A DNA stretch of 17,200 nt, taken from NCBI GenBank assembly GCA_016872125.1, contig VHBD01000015.1:1-17200 (forward strand), in the 5' to 3' direction. Below are positions 1-5,906 of the stretch, piece after piece (the stretch's first letter is position 1; the number at the start of each line of letters is the position of its first letter). Below the pieces are notes generated by a model. It saw nothing but the letters and a program-made list of their open reading frames with translations. It ran no database searches and was not told the origin of the DNA. The DNA is from Sphingomonadales bacterium (GTDB taxonomy: Bacteria; Bacteroidota; Bacteroidia; UBA7662). Position numbers and translations under genes: made by a program.

Positions 1-698
1 AATAAAGTGCCCCCCAGTGCTTGGTTATAGTAGCCTTTGGGCAGGAGGGTATCTCCCGAAGGGTCACTTTGGCCAAAGAGCTTTAGTTCTAAATTATCAG
101 CAGGGACCGTTGCACAGTTCAAGGAAACGAAGGGGCCGTGATTTCGGGGGCTAAGGCGATGGATGAATCGGGCAATCCATTCTTTGCCGGTACCGGCTTG
201 CCCACTTATTAAAATACGAACATCGGTTGGGGCTACCCTTTGCAAGGTTTCTTTGAGACTAAGGAGGGCAGGGGATTGTCCTTGAAGTTCTACAGGATCC
301 AGATCATCCTGGGTCCACGTGATGGCTTCTTGCTTAAGTGCACGGATTTGAAGGGCATTCCGAATGGTAATCAGCAGCCTGTCCAAATCCAACGGTTTGG
401 TGATGAAATCAAAGGCCCCAAGTTTGGTGGCTTCGACAGCCGTCTGCACATTCCCATGGGCTGATATCATGATGATCGGCAAATGTGCGTAATGCCTCGC
501 ACAATGGGAAAGTAATTCAATGCCATCCATGCGGGGCATTTTGATATCGGACAGGACCAAGTCGAATTCATGGTCTCCAAGAATTTGAAGAGCCTGTAAC
601 CCGTCGCCGGCCAATTCTACGTCAAAACCCTCGCTCACAAGGATATCCTTGAGGCTATCCCTGATGGTGGCCTCGTCGTCAACAACAAGAATCCTCAT
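1..698 (-). CDS. NtrC-family response regulator, N-terminal part (gene runs off the left edge)
   Basis: The first 232 residues are visible. Residues 1-120 form a CheY-like receiver: acidic pocket D7-D8, phosphate-accepting D51 in LVLSDIKMPRMDG, S79 and K101 (FITKPLD). From about residue 137 a sigma-54-activator type AAA+ domain begins, with Walker A GQAGTGKE at 166-173 and the family stretch IHRLSPR...GPFVSLNCATVP. The usual LFGHEKGAFTGA segment reads LFGQSDPSGDTLL before GGTL, so the GAFTGA loop that touches sigma-54 is absent and the segment is about three residues short. The role is inferred to be a two-component transcription regulator; target genes and sensor kinase are not in view. I chose the ATG at 698 (MRILVVDDE) because it fits the family; an in-frame ATG at 704 adds only two residues. 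A -7 box at 721-728 gives it its own promoter. The C-terminal DNA-binding domain lies outside the window. Confidence 0.9.
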   Translation of the reverse strand, partial: MRILVVDDEATIRDSLKDILVSEGFDVELAGDGLQALQILGDHEFDLVLSDIKMPRMDGIELLSHCARHYAHLPIIMISAHGNVQTAVEATKLGAFDFITKPLDLDRLLITIRNALQIRALKQEAITWTQDDLDPVELQGQSPALLSLKETLQRVAPTDVRILISGQAGTGKEWIARFIHRLSPRNHGPFVSLNCATVPADNLELKLFGQSDPSGDTLLPKGYYNQALGGTL

Positions 699-720
699 AA
701 ACATTGTCTAATTTACTATA

Positions 721-728
721 CAAAGTTA
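721..728 (-). promoter_or_regulatory. Bacteroidota -7 promoter box for the response regulator
   Basis: The minus strand reads TAACTTTG, a full match to the Bacteroidota -7 consensus TAnnTTTG. Transcription would start near 716, giving a leader of about 12-18 bases before ATG 704/698. No clear TTG (-33) element is seen 17-23 bases upstream. It lies downstream of the rnpB U-tract on the same strand, so the regulator is probably transcribed independently of rnpB. Confidence 0.5.
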
Positions 729-779
729 GAGAATTTATTTAAAACTGAAATTATCAGGTGAAAATGGATAGAAATTAAC

Positions 780-794
780 AAAAAAAGGTTGCGC
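780..794 (-). terminator. Probable terminator of rnpB (P1 strand plus U7 tract)
   Basis: On the minus strand the last helix strand GCGCAACC (787-794) is followed directly by seven T (780-786). Because GCGCAACC pairs with GGTTGCGC at the RNA 5' end (1093-1100), the closing P1 helix followed by the U-tract could itself act as the intrinsic terminator. No separate hairpin is needed or seen. Confidence 0.5.
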
Positions 795-1100
795 TGTAAG
801 CCAGATTCTGTATGCCTTGCGGCATTTCCACCATTTATCTAAGCGGCCTACCCCCCGGGAACGCGCGAGCAGCGCTGCCCCGGTATACACGGCCTTGCAA
901 CCCAGGAGGTTTACCCCAAACCGATGTCACCATCGGAGCGCGTGAGCTCTTACCTCACGTTTTCACCCTTGACCTTGCGGCCGGTTCTTTTCTGTGGCAC
1001 TTTCTACCGGGTTACCCCGGTCTTTGTTTCCAAAGCCTGGCGCTCTGCGTTGTCCGGACTTTCCTCCAGCACCGAAGTGCCAGCGGCGGAACGCGCAACC
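787..1100 (-). ncRNA. rnpB: RNase P RNA (catalytic RNA of tRNA 5' maturation)
   Basis: Read on the minus strand, the region holds the universal conserved blocks of bacterial RNase P RNA in order. These are GAGGAAAGTCCGGAC (1052-1066, 5' strand of the P4 core), the GTGAGGTAAGAGCTCAC block (941-957), GGTAAACC followed by CTGGGTTGCAAGG (about 892-915), AGATAAATGG, and ACAGAATCTGGCTTAC (796-811, 3' strand of P4). The ends are set by a perfect 8-bp P1 helix, GGTTGCGC (1093-1100) with GCGCAACC (787-794), giving about 314 nt, a normal length for the A-type RNA. The RNA pairs with protein RnpA (not here) to remove 5' leaders from pre-tRNA. The gene begins ten bases after the phosphohexomutase stop. 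Open frames that cross it on either strand are not genes. Confidence 0.95.
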
Positions 1101-1104
1101 GCAA

Positions 1105-1112
1105 CGAAGTTA
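1105..1112 (-). promoter_or_regulatory. Possible rnpB -7 box overlapping the mutase stop codon
   Basis: The minus strand reads TAACTTCG, one mismatch from TAnnTTTG. It begins with the TAA stop codon of the phosphohexomutase gene. The expected start site, about five bases downstream, is position 1100, exactly where the P1 helix of rnpB begins. No TTG (-33) element is seen at the usual distance, so the call rests on the -7 match and the spacing. Confidence 0.4.
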
Positions 1113-2513
1113 CGCCTCGTAGAGGGTACTTTGGGCAGCCTTGAGAATGGCTTCTGTTTCCACGCGGGTATTGGACTCGGCGTAAATTCTCAAAACAGGT
1201 TCGGTGCCCGATGCGCGAAACATCACCCAATCGTTCTCGTTGAGCCAGCATTTATAGCCATCGGTCGATTCGGTTCGTTGAACGGTATAGGGTCCGAAGT
1301 GGGTGTATGTCCCGTTAGCCAATTTGCTCATAACCTCTGCCTTGTGAGCGTCTTCGATGTGCAAGTCCCATCGATCGTACCAAAAGGTTCCTGAAATGGC
1401 ATAAACTTCCTGGATAAGTTCTTCCAAGGTTTTACCAGATTTGGCCATGTATTCCATTAGGGTCAAACCGATCCATATCCCATCCCTTTCGGGGATATAG
1501 CCGTCGATGGCAATGCCACCCGACTCTTCGCCGCCCACTAAAACACCCCCATGACACATGATTTCGCAGATGTATTTGAAGCCAATAGGGGTGACCTGAA
1601 GTTCCAGCCCAAAATGTTCGCATACTTTGGCAATACGGGGACTTACCGAAAAGGAGACGACCACCCGGCCTTTGCGCTTTTGGACACCAGCCAAGTAAGC
1701 CACCAATAACATTAAAATATGGTGCGAATCCATAAAATTTCCCGAAGAATCCACAAGTCCAATGCGGTCGGCGTCACCGTCCACGGCCAGTCCAATTTTC
1801 AAGTGTGATTGACCCGCCATGGTTGTGGAGAGCTCATGGAGATTGCGAGCGATAGGCTCAGGGGCCTGACCGTTGAAGCCGGGATTGTGTTGGCAATGAA
1901 GTAAATGGGCTTTGGGAAACAAGGCCGGAATCACGCGTTGACCCGCACCGTACATGGCATCGAAGGCGAGGCCATGGGAAATGCCTGCAATAGCGTCCAA
2001 ATCAAAATTTGAGCGAATTTGGTCAAGATAAGCCTGCATTAAATCCAATTTCTGGACCATTCCTTTCGAAATCCAATGATCCACAGTATGAGTCAGGGTG
2101 GGAATCTCCTCTGGAATCAGGGCCTCGACCTCGCTGATCATGGATGGAATGGCAGGACCTCCGTAATGGGCTTTGATTTTGAATCCGTTGTAAGCCGGTG
2201 GATTATGGCTAGCCGTGAGAATGATGCCCGCTTGGGCACCCTTTTGAAAGGTACCTAAAGAGACCATGGGGGTCGAAACAAAATCGTTTTGGTCCCAGAG
2301 GACTTTGACCCCATTTTGGGCCATGACTTTGGCAACGACCTCGGCAAACATGCGCCCACCAAAGCGGCAATCCGAGCCTAAAACCACCGAAGGATGCGAA
2401 TGATGCGTAAGAAGCCATGACGCCGTACCCTGAGCAACTCTGGCTACCTGATCAACGGTGAATTCACGAGCGATAATGGCCCGCCATCCATCGGTTCCAA
2501 ATTTTATTTTCAT
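1110..2513 (-). CDS. Phosphoglucomutase/phosphomannomutase family protein (alpha-D-phosphohexomutase)
   Basis: A 467-residue cytoplasmic enzyme with all four active-site loops of the phosphohexomutase superfamily. They are the phosphoserine loop TASHNP (S102), the metal loop DGDADR (D245, D247, D249), the sugar-recognition loop GEESGG (328-333) and the phosphate-binding loop RASGTEP (433-439). It starts MKIKFGTDGWRA, as in Bacteroidota proteins annotated phosphoglucomutase/phosphomannomutase. The GEESGG loop is typical of enzymes acting on glucose or mannose phosphates, whereas the second mutase in this window (8464-9840) has the GlmM-type loop. The likely reaction is interconversion of hexose-1- and hexose-6-phosphate; the sugar cannot be fixed from sequence. 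Its stop lies ten bases before the 5' end of rnpB. The upstream side faces a divergent small gene; a -7-like box at 2518-2525 would put the transcript start at or next to the ATG. Confidence 0.92.
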   Translation of the reverse strand: MKIKFGTDGWRAIIAREFTVDQVARVAQGTASWLLTHHSHPSVVLGSDCRFGGRMFAEVVAKVMAQNGVKVLWDQNDFVSTPMVSLGTFQKGAQAGIILTASHNPPAYNGFKIKAHYGGPAIPSMISEVEALIPEEIPTLTHTVDHWISKGMVQKLDLMQAYLDQIRSNFDLDAIAGISHGLAFDAMYGAGQRVIPALFPKAHLLHCQHNPGFNGQAPEPIARNLHELSTTMAGQSHLKIGLAVDGDADRIGLVDSSGNFMDSHHILMLLVAYLAGVQKRKGRVVVSFSVSPRIAKVCEHFGLELQVTPIGFKYICEIMCHGGVLVGGEESGGIAIDGYIPERDGIWIGLTLMEYMAKSGKTLEELIQEVYAISGTFWYDRWDLHIEDAHKAEVMSKLANGTYTHFGPYTVQRTESTDGYKCWLNENDWVMFRASGTEPVLRIYAESNTRVETEAILKAAQSTLYEA

Positions 2514-2517
2514 GCCC

Positions 2518-2525
2518 CAAAGATA
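2518..2525 (-). promoter_or_regulatory. Possible -7 box for the phosphohexomutase gene
   Basis: The minus strand reads TATCTTTG, a full match to TAnnTTTG. It lies only four bases before the ATG at 2513, so transcription from it would yield an almost leaderless mRNA. There is no TTG at the usual -33 distance. It may be chance, or the start may be truly leaderless. Confidence 0.35.
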
Positions 2526-2578
2526 ATTTCAAGGCCAGATGACTGTACCATGGCTGAGCTTGGTGCTTGGTATGCCAA

Positions 2579-2586
2579 TAACTTTG
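2579..2586 (+). promoter_or_regulatory. Bacteroidota -7 promoter box for the small acidic protein gene
   Basis: TAACTTTG matches TAnnTTTG in full. A TTG at 2560-2562 lies 16 bases upstream, slightly closer than the usual 17-23. The predicted start site near 2591 lies inside the longest open frame, which begins at 2550, and upstream of the ATG at 2616. This supports 2616 as the real start. Confidence 0.5.
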
Positions 2587-2615
2587 TATTTTTGCAAAGA
2601 ATAAAGCAATTTTCC

Positions 2616-3074
2616 ATGAAAAAAGACAGCTTGGACCAAGACTTTATGGCCCTTATCGCTTTGCGAAATCAATTGGTTGGATTGAATTATTCGGACCCGA
2701 CCTACGATGAAGTAGAAGACGCAATGACCGATGCCGAGGATGCCTTTAACCAAGAATATGGATCCTATTTGGAGGCCAAACTTCAAAAGATCCATGAAGC
2801 TCATTTTCCAGGCCAAGAAGTATTGTTACCTACTGCTTATATGGCTTCAGGATACAACGAATCAGTCATCGAAGAGGGATCCTATGAGTTGCCCATGGAT
2901 GAAGGCATCCTGGTGGGTTGGGAAACAGCGGGACAACCGGCAAGGAGAGCTAAATTGGTTTTGGTACCTTCCCCCTTGCGTTTCATGCTTTTTGATGGGG
3001 AAGGTTTGCAATTGCTATGGTCCAATGAGGAGGAGGACTTGTTCCATACCCCACAAATTCAAGATGTTCCTTAA
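2616..3074 (+). CDS. Uncharacterised acidic protein, 152 residues
   Basis: I recognise no named family. The protein has no signal peptide or membrane segment and is probably cytoplasmic. The N-terminal half is strongly acidic and likely helical (D, E, Q and A-rich between residues 15 and 55, including DPTYDEVEDAMTDAEDAF). The C-terminal half is mixed beta-like (ARRAKLVLVPSPLRFMLFDG) and ends with an acidic tail containing NEEEDLF. Similar small acidic proteins are common hypotheticals in Bacteroidota (recollection, unchecked). The frame is open from 2550, but ATG 2616 (MKKDSLDQDF) is preferred because a full -7 box at 2579-2586 lies inside the longer version. It is followed after 43 bases by the MbnP-like gene. 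A one-mismatch -7 box (TTAATTTG, 3089-3096) in that gap allows, but does not prove, separate transcription. Confidence 0.75.
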   Translation: MKKDSLDQDFMALIALRNQLVGLNYSDPTYDEVEDAMTDAEDAFNQEYGSYLEAKLQKIHEAHFPGQEVLLPTAYMASGYNESVIEEGSYELPMDEGILVGWETAGQPARRAKLVLVPSPLRFMLFDGEGLQLLWSNEEEDLFHTPQIQDVP

Positions 3075-3117
3075 TGGAACGACTACTTTTAATTTGCTTG
3101 CCATGAATTGCCTCGCC

Positions 3118-3915
3118 ATGAACAAAATCCAAAGTTATGGCCTTGGCATCCTCCTGTTTTTGATGTTAGGATGTCAGTCCAAGTCTCCTGAGCCGCCTGC
3201 CTCCACCGGCTTGTTTTTGCAGTTGGGACATGTTTACGAAATGGGACCACCTCCAGGCGCCGCTGTTCCGTTGATTCTTAACCAAAGTTGGTTACCAACC
3301 ACCTTGAATCAAATCGAAATTAACCATTGTCAATATTACTTAACCGGTTTTGCTTTGCAGCGTTCGGACAGTTCCTGGTTGGAATTCCCCGATGCAGTAG
3401 CCTATGCGGATTTGGAGCGCCAAATTCAGTATTCATGGAAAATTTCAAATACAGCCCCTTCCGGAACATTTATCGCATTTCGTCTGGCCGTAGGGGTTGA
3501 TTCCCTGCGAAACCACAGCGACCCTGCGTTATGGCCGGTGTCAAATCCGCTCTCTTTGCTCAACAGTGCCCATATGCATTGGAATTGGAACACAGGTTAT
3601 ATCTTCTTTAAATTGGAAGGACAGTATCAACGGACGGATCCACCCTTGAACGGAGGTTTTTCCTATCATTTGGGTGGGGATACCTATTATCGCCCCATGA
3701 CCTTGCGCTTTCCCTCCACCACCTTGAACAAAGTGTTGGAAACCATGAAGGTTGAATTGCGTATGCGTCAGTTTTTTGACGGTAGTCATACCCATTGGAT
3801 CACCGATTCTTCTTCTTTTTCTCACGCCTCCTTAGGGGACCGGGTTGCCGAGAAATTAGCCTCCAACCTTGGCGGGGCCTTTGCGTGGAAAGGAATGTCA
3901 AGCACCAACCCCTAA
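3118..3915 (+). CDS. MbnP-like copper-binding lipoprotein
   Basis: A 265-residue lipoprotein: positive start MNKIQ, hydrophobic stretch, lipobox LMLGC with C19, then a spacer rich in S and P. The body fits the MbnP family: INHCQYYLTGFAL near the start, FRLAVGVDSLRNHSDPALWP, the hallmark MHWNWNTGYIFFKLEG (W155, W157) and FSYHLGGD. In the studied methanobactin system, MbnP binds copper through a kynurenine made from tryptophan by the di-heme enzyme MbnH. A di-heme MauG/MbnH-type gene follows here after a single sense codon (TAA GCC TTG), with a second behind it, which strongly supports the assignment. The protein should sit on a membrane lipid, facing the periplasm or outside. ATG 3118 is chosen because it gives a compact lipoprotein signal. 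The frame is open from 2731, but that extension overlaps the preceding gene in another frame. An ATG at 3103 would add five residues. Which Trp is modified, if any, is unknown. Confidence 0.8.
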   Translation: MNKIQSYGLGILLFLMLGCQSKSPEPPASTGLFLQLGHVYEMGPPPGAAVPLILNQSWLPTTLNQIEINHCQYYLTGFALQRSDSSWLEFPDAVAYADLERQIQYSWKISNTAPSGTFIAFRLAVGVDSLRNHSDPALWPVSNPLSLLNSAHMHWNWNTGYIFFKLEGQYQRTDPPLNGGFSYHLGGDTYYRPMTLRFPSTTLNKVLETMKVELRMRQFFDGSHTHWITDSSSFSHASLGDRVAEKLASNLGGAFAWKGMSSTNP

Positions 3916-3918
3916 GCC

Positions 3919-5001
3919 TTGGAGAATTTGGCGTCGTTTCGAATTTCTTGGGTTTTGCTATTGGGCTCATTTTTGCTTGGTTGTAGACCCGATCAGCCCA
4001 AGATTTTCCCCGCACCCACACCCTTCACCGTGGATCTGCCGCCACCTGGTCTTGGTTTTCCATCTTTGCCATGGCCCTCGGATAATCCCGCTACGGTGGA
4101 GGGGGTAGCCCTGGGTCGTCAACTTTTTTATGACAAAGCGTTGAGTTTAGACCGTACCGTGGCCTGTGCCTCATGCCATTTGCCCAATCATGCCTTTACG
4201 GATACCTTGGTTTATTCACGAGGCGTCAACGGTACGCTCGGATCCCGCAATGCCATGCCTGTTTTTAATTTGTTATGGGCAAATCGCTTTTTTTGGGATG
4301 GGCGTTCTCCCAACCTTAGGGACCAGGTGGTTCAGCCTGTTCAGGATCCATTGGAAATGCATTTACCCTTGGAGGAGGCCCTGTCCAGGCTTCGAGGTGA
4401 TGCGGCGTACAGGGAGCGGTTTGGCAAGGCCTTTGGCGACGAAACCGTGAATGTGGAGCGCTTCCAAAAAGCCCTGGAGCAATTCCTTTTGTCCATGACT
4501 TCCTGGCGTTCCAAGTTTGATAAGGCCCGTATGGGTCAGGCAACCTTGTCTCCTGCCGAGCAACGCGGCTTTGATTTGTTCATGCGTGAATTTTCCGCCC
4601 CGGGTACTGGTCGTCCTACGGGAGCGGATTGTTTTCACTGTCATGGTGGGGCCTTGTTTACCAATCGTTTGTTTGAGAACAACGGATTGGACTCGGTCCT
4701 CCAACCGGGCTTCCAGGTGGTTACCGGACTGCCGGGCGATCGAGGCAAATTCAAAGTCCCTTCCCTTCGCAACGTAGGTCTCACCGCACCGTACATGCAC
4801 GATGGTCGCTTGGCCACCTTGGAGGAAGTTATCGACCATTACGACCATGGCGTGGTGCAGAGCAGCACCTTGAACGCCAATCTTAGGGTTCAAACCGGTG
4901 GTCTGAGGCTGAGCGCTCAAGACAAGTCGGACCTTATTGCCTTCCTTCATACCCTGACCGACAGCACGTTGGCATCCAACCCTGCCTACGCCGAGCCTTG
5001 A
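3919..5001 (+). CDS. Di-heme c-type peroxidase of the MauG/MbnH/CcpA family, lipoprotein
   Basis: A 360-residue di-heme cytochrome. After a short start comes a hydrophobic segment with lipobox FLLGC (C22). The two haem-binding motifs are C83-A-S-C-H87 and C238-F-H-C-H242. Family landmarks are present: RNAMPVFNLLW, FFWDGR (the Trp that in this family lies between the haems), the conserved Glu in QDPLEM, and LRNVGLTAPYMHDGR after the second haem. It is predicted to be periplasmic or surface-facing and to oxidise a partner using peroxide. Its position directly behind an MbnP-like gene makes MbnP tryptophan oxidation the favoured role (inference); a simple cytochrome c peroxidase is the alternative. 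The frame is closed by the MbnP stop at 3913-3915 and has no ATG before the haem region, so translation must begin at TTG 3919 or TTG 3928. The next gene overlaps its stop by TTGA. Confidence 0.88.
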   Translation: MENLASFRISWVLLLGSFLLGCRPDQPKIFPAPTPFTVDLPPPGLGFPSLPWPSDNPATVEGVALGRQLFYDKALSLDRTVACASCHLPNHAFTDTLVYSRGVNGTLGSRNAMPVFNLLWANRFFWDGRSPNLRDQVVQPVQDPLEMHLPLEEALSRLRGDAAYRERFGKAFGDETVNVERFQKALEQFLLSMTSWRSKFDKARMGQATLSPAEQRGFDLFMREFSAPGTGRPTGADCFHCHGGALFTNRLFENNGLDSVLQPGFQVVTGLPGDRGKFKVPSLRNVGLTAPYMHDGRLATLEEVIDHYDHGVVQSSTLNANLRVQTGGLRLSAQDKSDLIAFLHTLTDSTLASNPAYAEP

Positions 5002-5900
5002 GGTCTTGTTTCAGCGGATGTTGTTTGTGGATTTTGATCTTGGCATCTTGTGCAGATCAAAGCAGCGAATCCACAGGCTTAACAACTTCGGCTGCAGCAA
5101 TTGGACAAGTCCTCTTTGAGGACCCCCGATTTTCCAGCGATGGTCGTGTTTCATGCGCATCATGCCACAAGGCCGAACATGCCTTTGCAGACAACGTACC
5201 CTTTTCCAAAGGGGTTTGGGGCAGGCAGACTGTACGAAATACGCCTACGTTGATCGGACTCCCCCAGGATATACCGTTGATGTGGGATGGGGGAGTGACC
5301 CCGTTACGTTACGGTAGTCAAGGAGTTTTGGCCGCCTTGACCGCGCATCGTGACCAGGATATGAACCCTGTTGACTTGGATAGGAAATTGCAGCACTTTA
5401 CCCGTTACAAAGTTATTTTAAATCGATTGTATTCGGGTCAATCATTGGCGGCAGGCTACCTTTTGGCGATACGGGAATATGTGAAAGAGATTGGACACCC
5501 TATGAAAAAAGGGGATCCAACCACTGAACATTCGTCAACAAGAGCGCACACGTCCCCTAATCGGAATACCGAACAAGGTTTGGCTTTGTTCAAAGGCAAA
5601 GCGGGTTGCATTCGTTGTCATCACGGTCCATCGTTGACCGATGGACGTTTCTATAATTTGGGTGTGGACTCGTCGGATCCTGGTAGGGCTGCCATTAGTT
5701 TGTTGGAAGAGGACCGAGGGCGATTTCGAACACCGCCGCTGGTGCTTCTTTCCAAGACCGCTCCTTATTTTCACAACGGATCTGCAGCAACCTTAGAAAC
5801 TGTGTTGCAACACTATACCGAGGGAGCGGGTGAGGCAGGGCAAATCCACCTTAATCCAGAGGAAAAACAGGCTTTGCTGGCCTTCCTGCGGACGCTGTAA
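4998..5900 (+). CDS. Second di-heme peroxidase of the MauG/CcpA family, shorter, lipoprotein
   Basis: A 300-residue di-heme cytochrome, about 60 residues shorter than its neighbour. It has a lipoprotein signal ending LILASC (C18) and haem motifs C53-A-S-C-H57 and C204-I-R-C-H208. Family features include VRNTPTLIGL, MWDGG (inter-haem Trp kept) and KTAPYFHNGSAATLE. It differs from the upstream enzyme where that has DPLEM: this one reads RDQDMN, so the conserved acid is Asp instead of Glu. It also carries a polar, low-complexity insert (about residues 172-192) before the second haem. The start codon is TTG 4998, overlapping the previous stop as TTGA; no in-frame ATG lies near, and TTG 5025 is an alternative. 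It likely works with the MbnP-like protein and the first peroxidase, as a second oxidase or an electron-relay partner (inference). It ends six bases from the convergent protease gene, with no obvious terminator between them. Confidence 0.85.
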   Translation: MRSCFSGCCLWILILASCADQSSESTGLTTSAAAIGQVLFEDPRFSSDGRVSCASCHKAEHAFADNVPFSKGVWGRQTVRNTPTLIGLPQDIPLMWDGGVTPLRYGSQGVLAALTAHRDQDMNPVDLDRKLQHFTRYKVILNRLYSGQSLAAGYLLAIREYVKEIGHPMKKGDPTTEHSSTRAHTSPNRNTEQGLALFKGKAGCIRCHHGPSLTDGRFYNLGVDSSDPGRAAISLLEEDRGRFRTPPLVLLSKTAPYFHNGSAATLETVLQHYTEGAGEAGQIHLNPEEKQALLAFLRTL

Positions 5901-5906
5901 TTCTTA

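Noticed and set aside
812..1394. Open frames on both strands across 812-1394
   Set aside because: They lie over the RNase P RNA and the end of the mutase gene, and their products (P, R and S-rich, no motifs) look like chance translations of structured RNA sequence.
2550..2615. Longer start of the small acidic protein
   Set aside because: A full -7 box at 2579-2586 lies inside it, so the mRNA would begin downstream of 2550.
2731..3117. N-terminal extension of the MbnP-like frame back to 2731
   Set aside because: It overlaps the acidic protein gene in another frame and would bury the lipoprotein signal of MNKIQ...LMLGC, so ATG 3118 is preferred.
4363..4950. 195-residue minus-strand frame opposite the first peroxidase
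   Set aside because: Antisense to a well-supported di-heme enzyme; no motif of its own.
3118..5900. A full methanobactin operon
   Set aside because: Only MbnP-like and di-heme genes are present; there is no precursor peptide, MbnB/MbnC or MATE exporter gene in the window.
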